A stretch of 38,685 nt of DNA from Oscillospiraceae bacterium (lineage in GTDB: Bacteria > Bacillota > Clostridia > Oscillospirales > Oscillospiraceae), in NCBI GenBank assembly GCA_009786445.1, contig WQTE01000015.1, forward strand, positions 1 through 38,685. The letters are read 5' to 3'. Of the stretch, positions 32,973-38,685 are shown piece after piece. Below the pieces are notes generated by a model. The model did not search any database. It saw only the letters and a list, made by a program, of their open reading frames with translations, and was not told the origin of the DNA. A program made the translations under genes and the position numbers. Position 1 is the first letter of the stretch, and each line of letters opens with the position of its first letter.

Positions 32973-33021
32973 TCCCACGGGATTTTAAGTCCCGGGCGTC
33001 TACCTGTTCCGCCACACCAGC
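32934..33021 (-). tRNA. tRNA-Leu (anticodon UAA)
   Basis: An 88-base gene with CCA encoded. The acceptor stem is GCTGGTG pairing with CACCAGC, discriminator A. The D arm contains GGCGGAACAGGTAGACGC. The anticodon stem CGGGA/TCCCG encloses the loop CTTAAAA, giving anticodon TAA. The variable arm is long, as in class II tRNAs. The T arm GCCGGTTCGATTCCGGC is standard. Its 3' part is duplicated at 32090-32129. Confidence 0.97.
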
Positions 33022-33031
33022 ATACCGAGGC

Positions 33032-33037
33032 ATTATA
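33032..33037 (-). promoter_or_regulatory. -10 element of the tRNA-Leu promoter
   Basis: A perfect TATAAT on the minus strand, 10 bases before the tRNA 5' end; the -35 region (TTCTTA, 33055-33060) is poor. Confidence 0.5.
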
Positions 33038-33114
33038 GATATTAATATACATTTTAAGAACCGCAGCAGAACTTTTCAGCTATTGCTGAAGTTTCGGAAT
33101 AAAGCATTGTTTTC

Positions 33115-33179
33115 ACAGATAATGGGCAATTTGCTACGCTTTTTTTTGCATCTATCTTCGCAAACAGCCCATTATATGT
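33115..33179. repeat. Dispersed covarying hairpin element, copy C (shortened)
   Basis: Outer helix ACAGAT/ATATGT with one mismatch, ATGGGC/GCCCAT, a 2x2 loop, TTTGC/GCAAA, then TACGC and a T-run. The 3' partner of the T-run and the apical hairpin present in copies A and B are missing. It lies 3' of cheC and upstream of tRNA-Leu. Confidence 0.72.
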
Positions 33180-33195
33180 TATAGTGTGTGTAGGA

Positions 33196-33813
33196 CTAAA
33201 AATCGATACCCAGTGAGGACATTAGTTTTTTCAGTGATGGCATATCGGGGAGCATTAATACATTTGCACTTGTTGTCTTGCCTTCAATCTCCAATTCGTT
33301 TTTCATTACAAGCAAGGAATCTCCAATATTGGCAAAATAGATGGATGGTACACTCATTATAGAGCCCAGCATATCCAGGGTGGCTTCGGGGGGCGAGATG
33401 TCAATAATCAAGTCGGTCATTTCCGCAACAGCGGTTACAAATGAGGCAGACATAATGTTTGAGCACTCATTGATGATGGAGTAGCCCATCTCGTCGATTT
33501 CTTCGTGGCTGGTGATTTCAGTACCCATAAGCATATTGACCAAATCGCAGACAACCTCAACTGGCAATAAAAACATCATCATGCCTTCTATGCCTTCGGT
33601 TAAGAACAAAAGTGTTCCAATCATTATAGTCTCAGGTCCACCGAGATAGTCAATAGCTTCATTGAAGCCCATAATATGGATATCCGGAATTTTTATATCG
33701 ATAGTTTGACCTACCATACGCGACAGTGAAGATGCCGCATTACCTGAGCCGATATTTGCAATCTCCCTTAACACATCCTTGTGTATCTCGTTCATACTTT
33801 CAAGAGCATCCAT
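33196..33813 (-). CDS. cheC: CheC-family CheY-phosphate phosphatase
   Basis: A chemotaxis-type phosphatase of 205 residues that removes phosphate from CheY-P. It has both active-site copies of the D/S-x3-E-x2-N pattern: E17/N20 in REIANIGSGNAASSLS and E116/N119 in SIINECSNIMSASF. The symmetric repeat architecture (about 10-60 and 110-160) is typical. GGAGG precedes the ATG. No other chemotaxis or flagellar gene lies in the window, so it could serve another response regulator. Confidence 0.92.
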   Translation of the reverse strand: MDALESMNEIHKDVLREIANIGSGNAASSLSRMVGQTIDIKIPDIHIMGFNEAIDYLGGPETIMIGTLLFLTEGIEGMMMFLLPVEVVCDLVNMLMGTEITSHEEIDEMGYSIINECSNIMSASFVTAVAEMTDLIIDISPPEATLDMLGSIMSVPSIYFANIGDSLLVMKNELEIEGKTTSANVLMLPDMPSLKKLMSSLGIDF

Positions 33814-33843
33814 AGATTTACCTCCGCTACTTCTTTAATCGTT

Positions 33844-33872
33844 ATTGTAGCATACGAATGTGACACTTTCAA
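33844..33872 (-). promoter_or_regulatory. Sigma-A promoter of cheC
   Basis: Minus strand: -35 TTGAAA (33867-33872), 17 bases, -10 TACAAT (33844-33849), 31 bases before the cheC ATG. Confidence 0.7.
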
Positions 33873-33899
33873 GTAAATAGTTTGGAAATATATTTAATT

Positions 33900-34796
33900 A
33901 TGGATAATAAAGGCATATTTTTTGGAACAAATGAAATCAAACACCTAAAGACGGCAGGTGTGTTTACGTCTTCTAAATCCAGAGGGCAAAATTTTTTGGT
34001 TGATGCAAACATTCCGAAAAAAATTGCAGAACATTCCGGAATTAACTCATCAAATGTTGCGTTTGAGGTTGGAGCGGGTTTTGGTGCTTTGACTGCAGAG
34101 CTTACAGGGTTAGCTGCCCATGTTGTTGCTGTTGAACTTGACCGTCGTCTTGCTTCGATTTTGCGGGATATGTTTGCCGATGTTTCCAATATCAGCGTTC
34201 ATGAGGGGGACATCTTGAAGGTCGATATAAATAAGATGCTTGAAGAGCTTTTGCCGAAAAGCTTTGCACAATGCGAGGTTCATGTCTGTGCAAATCTGCC
34301 GTATAACATAACCACACCTGCCATTTCAACACTTGTTGAAGCAGATGTGTTCAAGTCGCTTACTATCATGGTTCAAAAAGAGGTTGCGGAACGTTTGGTT
34401 GCAAGACCCGGCACTTCGGATTACGGGGCATTTTCAGTTTTTTCAGGGTATCATACTGTACCTGAGATTCTTTTTGATGTTTCGCCTGAGTGTTTTTATC
34501 CTCGTCCGAATGTCACTTCGTCAGTGCTCAGAATGGCTATTCGCGAGAAGAAGTTCTTGTCCGGTGAGAGGGAAAAGTTCTTCTTTCGCGTGGTGCGAGC
34601 CGCGTTTTCGCAGCGCCGCAAGACTTTAGTAAATGCTTTGTACTCTGCGTTTGGGAGCACTTACAGTAAAGAGGATATATCCGGTGCTGTCTGTAAGCTG
34701 GGTCTCGGCGAAAAGGTGAGAGGGGAAATGCTCGGCATTGACGAATGGCTGCAACTTTGTAACTATTTGTTAATGATTCTTGACAATGGGCAGTAA
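33900..34796 (+). CDS. rsmA: 16S rRNA (adenine1518/1519-N6)-dimethyltransferase
   Basis: Dimethylates two adenines in the 3'-terminal helix of 16S rRNA during 30S maturation. From ATG 33900 it has 298 residues with SRGQNFLVD (27-35), the S-adenosylmethionine loop FEVGAGFGALT (55-65), the NLPYNI catalytic motif around 132-137, and the C-terminal AAFSQRRKTLVNAL. The upstream TTG at 33882 would add six residues; a GGA-rich site sits rather far from either start. It is divergent from cheC. Confidence 0.94.
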   Translation: MDNKGIFFGTNEIKHLKTAGVFTSSKSRGQNFLVDANIPKKIAEHSGINSSNVAFEVGAGFGALTAELTGLAAHVVAVELDRRLASILRDMFADVSNISVHEGDILKVDINKMLEELLPKSFAQCEVHVCANLPYNITTPAISTLVEADVFKSLTIMVQKEVAERLVARPGTSDYGAFSVFSGYHTVPEILFDVSPECFYPRPNVTSSVLRMAIREKKFLSGEREKFFFRVVRAAFSQRRKTLVNALYSAFGSTYSKEDISGAVCKLGLGEKVRGEMLGIDEWLQLCNYLLMILDNGQ

Positions 34797-34808
34797 ATGT
34801 AGTAGAAT
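34780..34808 (+). promoter_or_regulatory. Promoter inside the end of rsmA
   Basis: TTGACA (34780-34785), 17 bases, TAGAAT (34803-34808). The -35 lies in the last codons of rsmA and the promoter drives the zinc-ribbon protein that follows. Confidence 0.7.
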
Positions 34809-34850
34809 ATCGCAAAGAAACACTTAAAATGAAAAGGATGTATCTATACT

Positions 34851-35522
34851 ATGGCGATTGTCAATGAGATAAAGTGTGCAAGATGCGATCGGAAGTATTC
34901 GGGTGTGCGTAGCCGATGCCCATATTGTGGAGCACGCCGTATCGGGCGTGGTAAATACTCAGAGAACACAGATAACTCCAAGGGCAAAATGCTTATAAGT
35001 GTTCTCATTATGGCAGCGTTTACTGTGGCTGCGGGAGTGCTTTTATTCACAACACCACCGGTTGATGCGCTAGAGCCGATTCCGGAAGAAGATGAGCCTT
35101 TACTGTCTGATAATATTGAAGATGACATAGATCGGCTGCCGGGCATCTACGCTCCGGCACCGGATACTACTATAGATGACCCGGAACCATCTCCGGAACC
35201 GCCGCCACCTATAGTGGTCACAAATGTGCAGATTAGATACGGTACCGGTCTTGCAGGTGCACCGCATGATCCTCGCGAGCTTACTCAGCGGCTTGGGCAG
35301 CCTATTGAGTTTAGGGCCAGAATAGAGCCGCCGGGACTCGAAAACGAAGTCGAAATTATATGGGAGAGCACAAATCCTGATGTATTTGAGGCTATTCCTG
35401 TTATTGTTGATGTTGGCGGTGCCGCTGTTGGCGTTAGAGTCACAGGTCTGTCGAGGGGCAATGCCCACCTTGTACTAAGAGTAGGAGATGTGGAGGACAG
35501 AGTACTCATTAGGATTTCCTAA
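34851..35522 (+). CDS. Zinc-ribbon, single-span membrane protein with Ig-like (BIG2) domain
   Basis: A 223-residue predicted membrane protein of unknown function. It has a zinc ribbon with C9, C12, C23 and C26, a basic stretch, one membrane helix (48-67) and an acidic Pro-rich linker (about 72-120). A C-terminal bacterial Ig-like domain (about 122-223) contains EIIWESTNPDVFEA and GLSRGNAHLVLRVGDVEDRVLIRIS, the BIG2 pattern. The ribbon would be cytosolic and the Ig domain outside. AAGGATG precedes the ATG at a long spacing. It has its own promoter and a possible terminator inside the convergent rsmI gene. Confidence 0.82.
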   Translation: MAIVNEIKCARCDRKYSGVRSRCPYCGARRIGRGKYSENTDNSKGKMLISVLIMAAFTVAAGVLLFTTPPVDALEPIPEEDEPLLSDNIEDDIDRLPGIYAPAPDTTIDDPEPSPEPPPPIVVTNVQIRYGTGLAGAPHDPRELTQRLGQPIEFRARIEPPGLENEVEIIWESTNPDVFEAIPVIVDVGGAAVGVRVTGLSRGNAHLVLRVGDVEDRVLIRIS

Positions 35523-35551
35523 TGGTAGTGCGAGTACAAGATTTTGTATCC

Positions 35552-36400
35552 TTATTTACCGCTTGTCTGCTTATTTACCATAGCGCTATATAGTTCATTT
35601 TTAGAGCAGTTCGTATCGAGAGCTGCTCTTTTTACGGCATCTTTAAGTGATAGCCCGCTGTCCATAAGCAGTGTGGCTGCTTTAAGTGCTTTTTTTAGTT
35701 TGTCCTCATCAGAGGCATGGGAACTTTTATATCCTTCTACTACCAGCACAAACTCGCCGCGAGGCGGGTTTTGCTTAAAATAGGCAACTGCTTCAGAGAG
35801 GGGAAACCGCAAAGTCTCCTCATAGAGTTTGGTGAGTTCTCTTGAAATGGAGATATTTCTCTCACCAAAAACCGCCAGCATATCTGAGAGCGTGTAAGCG
35901 AGCTTGTGCGGGGCTTCATAAAAGACCATGGTGCGGTTTTCTGTTTTGAGCGCTACAAGTTCCGCCTCGCGCTTTTTTTTCTGCGAGGGAAGAAAACCTT
36001 CAAATGTAAACCGGGCGGCACAGAGACCTGAGAGAGCCAGTGCGGCAACAGCCGCATTTGCACCGGGTATGGCGGCAACTTCAATGTTTTGGCGTATGCA
36101 TAACTTGACCAAATCTTCGCCCGGGTCGCTGATGCCCGGTGTTCCTGCATCTGTGACCAGTGCGCAGTTTTCGCCTTTTAAGATACGCTCTATGATTTTG
36201 TCTCCGCTTTCACTGCGGTTGTGATGGTGGTAGCTAATCATTTTTGTTTTTATTTCGTAGTGTGTCAGGAGTTTTCTTGTAACTCTGGTGTCTTCTGCCG
36301 CTATAAAGTCTGCACTCTGAAGTGTTTTCAAAGCGCGCTGTGATATGTCGCTTAGGTTTCCTATCGGTGTTGCTACCAGATATAGTTTTCCTTGTTTCAT
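35552..36400 (-). CDS. rsmI: 16S rRNA (cytidine1402-2'-O)-methyltransferase
   Basis: Adds the 2'-O-methyl group to C1402 of 16S rRNA. The 282 residues carry LVATPIGNLSDISQRAL at the N terminus, AAEDTRVTRKLLTHYEI, the TDAGTPGISDPG loop near 85-96, IPGANAAVAALALSG, and YEAPHKLAYTLSDM. It lies 34 bases downstream of the methyltransferase at 36435-37154, the usual pairing in Firmicutes (yabB with yabC). Confidence 0.95.
   Translation of the reverse strand: MKQGKLYLVATPIGNLSDISQRALKTLQSADFIAAEDTRVTRKLLTHYEIKTKMISYHHHNRSESGDKIIERILKGENCALVTDAGTPGISDPGEDLVKLCIRQNIEVAAIPGANAAVAALALSGLCAARFTFEGFLPSQKKKREAELVALKTENRTMVFYEAPHKLAYTLSDMLAVFGERNISISRELTKLYEETLRFPLSEAVAYFKQNPPRGEFVLVVEGYKSSHASDEDKLKKALKAATLLMDSGLSLKDAVKRAALDTNCSKNELYSAMVNKQTSGK
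35603..35634 (+). terminator. Plus-strand terminator inside rsmI
   Basis: A 7-bp stem AGAGCAG/CTGCTCT (35603-35609 and 35623-35629) around a 13-base loop is followed by a T-run. It is read in the direction of the zinc-ribbon gene and lies antisense within the last codons of rsmI. Confidence 0.6.
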
Positions 36401-36434
36401 TTTGAGTACCTTTAGGTGAATGGTGCTAAAATTT

Positions 36435-37154
36435 TTATCTATGATATATTCTATTTACTTCATCGCTGTCGGTGTCGTCATTGTTTTTTAGTATTAGGGG
36501 AGCTTCTATTTTAAGTGATGGCTTGCCACCCCTGCGCCCTTCTACCAGTATTAGGCTAGGTGGGGAGTCTGCTTTGTTTTGAACCAGCCTCATTCGTTTT
36601 GGCTCTATACCGTGTTTGTTCATGGCACGAAATATGTCACATAGCCGCTCGGGTTTATGCACAAGCGAAAAGGAGCCGCCCCAGCGGGTTAGATATCCCG
36701 CAGCTTCCATGATGTTGTCCAGTGAGCAGGATGTTTCGCTGCGCGCTGCTGCACGATTTGGGTCATATGATAGTGCGCCTGTTCCCGATGCGTAGTATGG
36801 GGGATTTGTTACTACAAGGTCATATGCGCCGGACCTGAGAAATTCACGGTGCTTGCGTATATCTGATTCTATCACGTTGATTCTGTCGCTCATGCCGGAT
36901 AGCTCTGCGCTCTTTCTTGCGCATTCTGTGGCATCAGGCGACAGCTCTACTGCATCGACTGTTAAACCCGGATTAAATGTTGCGAGCAGTATAGATAAGA
37001 CACCGGAGCCGCATCCCAGATCTGCAGCGAGTGTTTTCTTTTTTACACCCGAATTGTTTGCAAAGTATGCCAGTAACACCGAGTCGGTTCCGATGCGGTA
37101 TACGCCCTTTGCATTGACAAATCTGGGTCCTCCATGCCATAGCTCATCTGCCAT
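36435..37154 (-). CDS. tRNA1(Val) A37 N6-methyltransferase-like protein (TrmN6/YabB)
   Basis: An S-adenosylmethionine-dependent N6-adenine methyltransferase, 239 residues. Motif I is DLGCGSGVLSILLA (45-58) and the catalytic NPPY follows VTNPPYYASG; the opening FVNAKGVYRIGTDSVLLAYF is typical of the COG4123 group. GGAG lies about 8 bases before the ATG. The E. coli homologue modifies A37 of tRNA1(Val); whether the target is the same here is not known. Confidence 0.9.
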   Translation of the reverse strand: MADELWHGGPRFVNAKGVYRIGTDSVLLAYFANNSGVKKKTLAADLGCGSGVLSILLATFNPGLTVDAVELSPDATECARKSAELSGMSDRINVIESDIRKHREFLRSGAYDLVVTNPPYYASGTGALSYDPNRAAARSETSCSLDNIMEAAGYLTRWGGSFSLVHKPERLCDIFRAMNKHGIEPKRMRLVQNKADSPPSLILVEGRRGGKPSLKIEAPLILKNNDDTDSDEVNRIYHR

Positions 37155-37169
37155 TATTTCACTCCTAAC

Positions 37170-37211
37170 AAAAAACTGCCGCTCTATAATTTAGGCACGG
37201 CAGCTTTTTAT
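37170..37211 (-). terminator. Rho-independent terminator of the ferredoxin gene
   Basis: Minus strand: CTGCCG (37203-37198), a 16-base loop, CGGCAG (37181-37176), then a run of six T (37175-37170). It begins just past the ferredoxin stop. Confidence 0.7.
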
Positions 37212-37223
37212 TTTTATGGGATG

Positions 37224-37391
37224 TTATTCAGAAATTGCATCCACGGGGCATGACGGTACACATGCACCACAATCAATGCATGTGTCGGCATTGATTACAT
37301 AGTGAGGATCACCGGGGGCGATGGCATCGACAGGGCAGTCGCCTACACATACGCCACATGATACACAGTCGCTGTTAATAGTATAAGCCAT
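37224..37391 (-). CDS. 2x[4Fe-4S] ferredoxin
   Basis: A 55-residue clostridial-type ferredoxin, a soluble low-potential electron carrier. Two CxxCxxCxxxCP clusters are visible: CVSCGVCVGDCP and CIDCGACVPSCP. ATG 37391 is preceded by AGGAGGT; a longer frame to 37448 covers the promoter. It would be a natural acceptor for the Vor complex encoded earlier in the window, but that is inference. Confidence 0.95.
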   Translation of the reverse strand: MAYTINSDCVSCGVCVGDCPVDAIAPGDPHYVINADTCIDCGACVPSCPVDAISE

Positions 37392-37420
37392 AAGATTACC
37401 TCCTAATTGTTGTAATTGTA

Positions 37421-37448
37421 ATTTTACCACGAATTTTGCAAAATGCAA
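37421..37448 (-). promoter_or_regulatory. Promoter of the ferredoxin gene
   Basis: Minus strand: -35 TTGCAT (37443-37448), 16 bases, -10 TAAAAT (37421-37426). Confidence 0.6.
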
Positions 37449-37465
37449 TAGTTATTTCACCAAAG

Positions 37466-38014
37466 TTACTTCACCAAAGCCGAAATCTCTTTGCGGCCGG
37501 GGTGCTCGGCTGTCAGCATCATTTCAAACAGTGCTGACTCGAGAGTGGTGACGACTGCGCCTGCCTGTGCCATACGCCTGCGGGCATAGTCAAAGTCTGA
37601 AGTTTTTCGGGAGCCTGTACAATCGGCGATGAGATATACATTGTAATCGGCATCCAGTAGATTCAAGACGGTTTGCTGCACACATATGTGGGCTTCAACT
37701 CCTGTTACCAAAATATGACTTTTGCCGGCTTTCCTGTGGTTATCGATTTTTTCTTTGATGCCATCGTCCATGTAACAACTAAAAGCAACCTTTTCAAATG
37801 GCTCAAACTCGCCAAGTGCTTCACTGATCTGCGGCACGGTTGAGCCGAGTCCTTTTGTGTACTGCTGGGTAACAAGTGTAGTTACCCCAAGAAGTTTGCA
37901 TCCTTTGATGAATTTTGCAGAGCGCTCAAGCAGAGCTTCACTGTCATGGATTACAGGCATCATGCGCTCTTGAAAGTCAACGACTAAGAGTAAAGTGTTT
38001 TCTGTTTTTAGCAT
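37466..38014 (-). CDS. Isochorismatase-family cysteine hydrolase (YcaC-like)
   Basis: A 182-residue alpha/beta hydrolase of the isochorismatase superfamily. The catalytic triad is visible: D13 in LLVVDFQERM, K75 in FEKVAFSCYM, and C111 in VTGVEAHICVQQT, with the characteristic cis-peptide Gly-Val before it. The substrate is unknown; nicotinamidase, isochorismatase and YcaC-type hydrolases share these residues. GAGGT precedes the ATG. It is followed by the ferredoxin gene, which has its own promoter. Confidence 0.9.
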   Translation of the reverse strand: MLKTENTLLLVVDFQERMMPVIHDSEALLERSAKFIKGCKLLGVTTLVTQQYTKGLGSTVPQISEALGEFEPFEKVAFSCYMDDGIKEKIDNHRKAGKSHILVTGVEAHICVQQTVLNLLDADYNVYLIADCTGSRKTSDFDYARRRMAQAGAVVTTLESALFEMMLTAEHPGRKEISALVK

Positions 38015-38032
38015 TTAATTCACCTCTGCTTC

Positions 38033-38061
38033 ATTCTATCGCTTTAGCCATGCGCTGTCAA
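38033..38061 (-). promoter_or_regulatory. Promoter of the isochorismatase-like gene
   Basis: Minus strand: -35 TTGACA (38056-38061), 17 bases, -10 TAGAAT (38033-38038), 19 bases before the ATG. Confidence 0.75.
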
Positions 38062-38135
38062 TGACGATTTTTTTGTTTTGGGTGGCTCGGGAAGTGGTTT
38101 GTTTTTTTGCTAAACCTCAAAATTATGCATTTCTA

Positions 38136-38164
38136 TTGACATTTTGTGCAGATTCTGCTATCTT
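38136..38164 (+). promoter_or_regulatory. Promoter of the DUF6110/P-type ATPase operon
   Basis: TTGACA (38136-38141), 17 bases, TATCTT (38159-38164), immediately upstream of the palindrome at 38169-38192. Confidence 0.65.
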
Positions 38165-38168
38165 GATA

Positions 38169-38192
38169 TGTAGTTAGATAAGACTAACTGCA
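38169..38192 (+). promoter_or_regulatory. Palindromic operator, possibly for a metal-responsive repressor
   Basis: Nine-base arms TGTAGTTAG and CTAACTGCA, with 8 of 9 pairs matching, flank a 6-base centre ATAAGA. The site covers the expected transcription start. The TTAG/CTAA half-sites resemble DtxR/MntR-type boxes, which would suit a metal ATPase operon, but the family is not certain. Confidence 0.65.
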
Positions 38193-38233
38193 TACAAAAA
38201 TAACCAATAAATGCAGTTGAAAGGAACATTGAC

Positions 38234-38467
38234 ATGATTCATAAAATTCTTGTTACAAAAAAAGCATTATTCTTTCTCGGAGGTGCTGCGGCTGCGATTA
38301 TAGGCAGCAAAGCTCTGAAAAGTGAAACGAGCCGTAAGTTATGTGTTAAAGGGCTTGCCGCAGGAATGAAACTGAGAGATGAAGCGATTGAAACACTCCA
38401 CAACATCAAAGAGGAAGCGGCTGACATATACCACGATGCGAAGAAAAAAGCTAAAGAAACTGAATAA
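38234..38467 (+). CDS. DUF6110 family small membrane-associated protein
   Basis: A 77-residue protein of unknown function with one hydrophobic segment (residues 10-27, KALFFLGGAAAAIIGSKA) and a charged, coiled-coil-like helical tail (about 45-77, rich in Glu, Lys and Ala). In Clostridia such proteins commonly precede a metal-translocating P-type ATPase, as here. AAAGGAA lies upstream of the ATG. It could stabilise the ATPase; that is inference. Confidence 0.8.
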   Translation: MIHKILVTKKALFFLGGAAAAIIGSKALKSETSRKLCVKGLAAGMKLRDEAIETLHNIKEEAADIYHDAKKKAKETE

Positions 38468-38469
38468 CC

Positions 38470-38685
38470 ATGCGCTATAAGATAATCTATGACGAACCGG
38501 GCAGACTGCGGATTCGCGCGGGTCGAGATACATTCACGACAGAGCAGGGATACGGCATTGAAAAGCTTATTTTAATGAGTCATGCGGCAATATCTGTCGA
38601 AACAACACCTGCCAACGGTGGGGTTTTGGTATGCTACAAGCCCGAGTTTAGAGAGCATATATTTTCTCTGCTTGACGGTCTCGAT
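38470..38685 (+). CDS. Heavy-metal P-type ATPase, N-terminal part only
   Basis: The frame is open from ATG 38470, two bases past the DUF6110 stop, to the window end (72 residues). It starts MRYKIIYDEPGRLRIRAGRD and continues with a ferredoxin-like beta-alpha-beta pattern (FTTEQGYGIEKLIL, then AAISVETTPANGGVLVCY), matching the cysteine-less HMA-like domain at the front of a class of metal-translocating P-type ATPases. The membrane and phosphorylation domains lie beyond the window, so metal and direction of transport cannot be judged. Confidence 0.78.
   Translation, partial: MRYKIIYDEPGRLRIRAGRDTFTTEQGYGIEKLILMSHAAISVETTPANGGVLVCYKPEFREHIFSLLDGLD

Noticed and set aside
33070-33095. Small hairpin with TTCAGC/GCTGAA upstream of tRNA-Leu
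   Set aside because: A 6-bp stem with a bulge and no T-run or repeat copy; not distinguishable from chance.
1-38685. CRISPR array or phage genes
   Set aside because: No regularly spaced repeats and no structural, terminase, integrase or transposase genes were found on either strand.

Overview
The window reads as a chromosome segment of an anaerobic, Gram-positive, mid-G+C member of the Clostridia (Bacillota). The grounds are strong AGGAGG-type ribosome binding sites, many near-consensus sigma-A promoters, lipoproteins with a lipobox, a sortase-type surface protein, ferredoxin-linked 2-oxoacid oxidation, and MsmX-style sugar ABC operons with no ATPase of their own. Species cannot be fixed from this sequence; an uncultured gut- or rumen-type lineage is a guess.

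Layout. 1-978: 3' part of imidazolonepropionase (histidine breakdown). 1000-6094, minus strand: an unknown small protein, a two-way terminator, then an operon of P-loop ATPase, ferredoxin subunit, vorB, TPP subunit, gamma subunit and leucine dehydrogenase. This set would convert branched-chain amino acids to 2-oxoacids and then to acyl-CoA plus reduced ferredoxin. 6271-6884: a Phd/PIN toxin-antitoxin pair with a tandem palindromic operator. 7033-12256: a LacI-type regulator and a rare-ketose (allulose/tagatose-like) catabolic operon. It has a sugar-binding lipoprotein, an unknown protein, an RpiB-like isomerase, a ketose 3-epimerase and a PfkB kinase, with matching operators at both promoters but no permease. 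12280-16499: a Uma2 protein and two lipoproteins with internal duplications, one ending in a DUF1266 domain. 16534-16657: a small MITE-like inverted-repeat element. 16674-19360: tldE/tldD. 19487-21726: kbl/tdh for threonine breakdown. 22099-26249: an alkyltransferase-like DNA repair protein behind a 1283-residue VWA/Cna-B surface protein with a long leader. 26680-27096: yjbQ. 27270-30913: an LplABC-type sugar ABC operon divergent from an AraC regulator (31206-32069). 32090-33021: a tRNA-Leu(UAA) whose last 40 bp are repeated 843 bp away, with only a PIN toxin-antitoxin pair between the copies. 33196-37391: cheC, rsmA, a zinc-ribbon/Ig membrane protein, rsmI, a tRNA1(Val)-type methyltransferase and a ferredoxin. 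37466-38685: an isochorismatase-like hydrolase, then a DUF6110 protein and the start of a metal P-type ATPase behind a palindromic operator.

Two non-coding observations stand out. First, a dispersed hairpin element occurs three times (21982-22077, 27145-27239, 33115-33179); its stems change sequence between copies but keep pairing, so the fold itself appears to be conserved. Second, the 843-bp toxin-antitoxin unit between tRNA-Leu direct repeats looks like a minimal tRNA-targeted island without an integrase.
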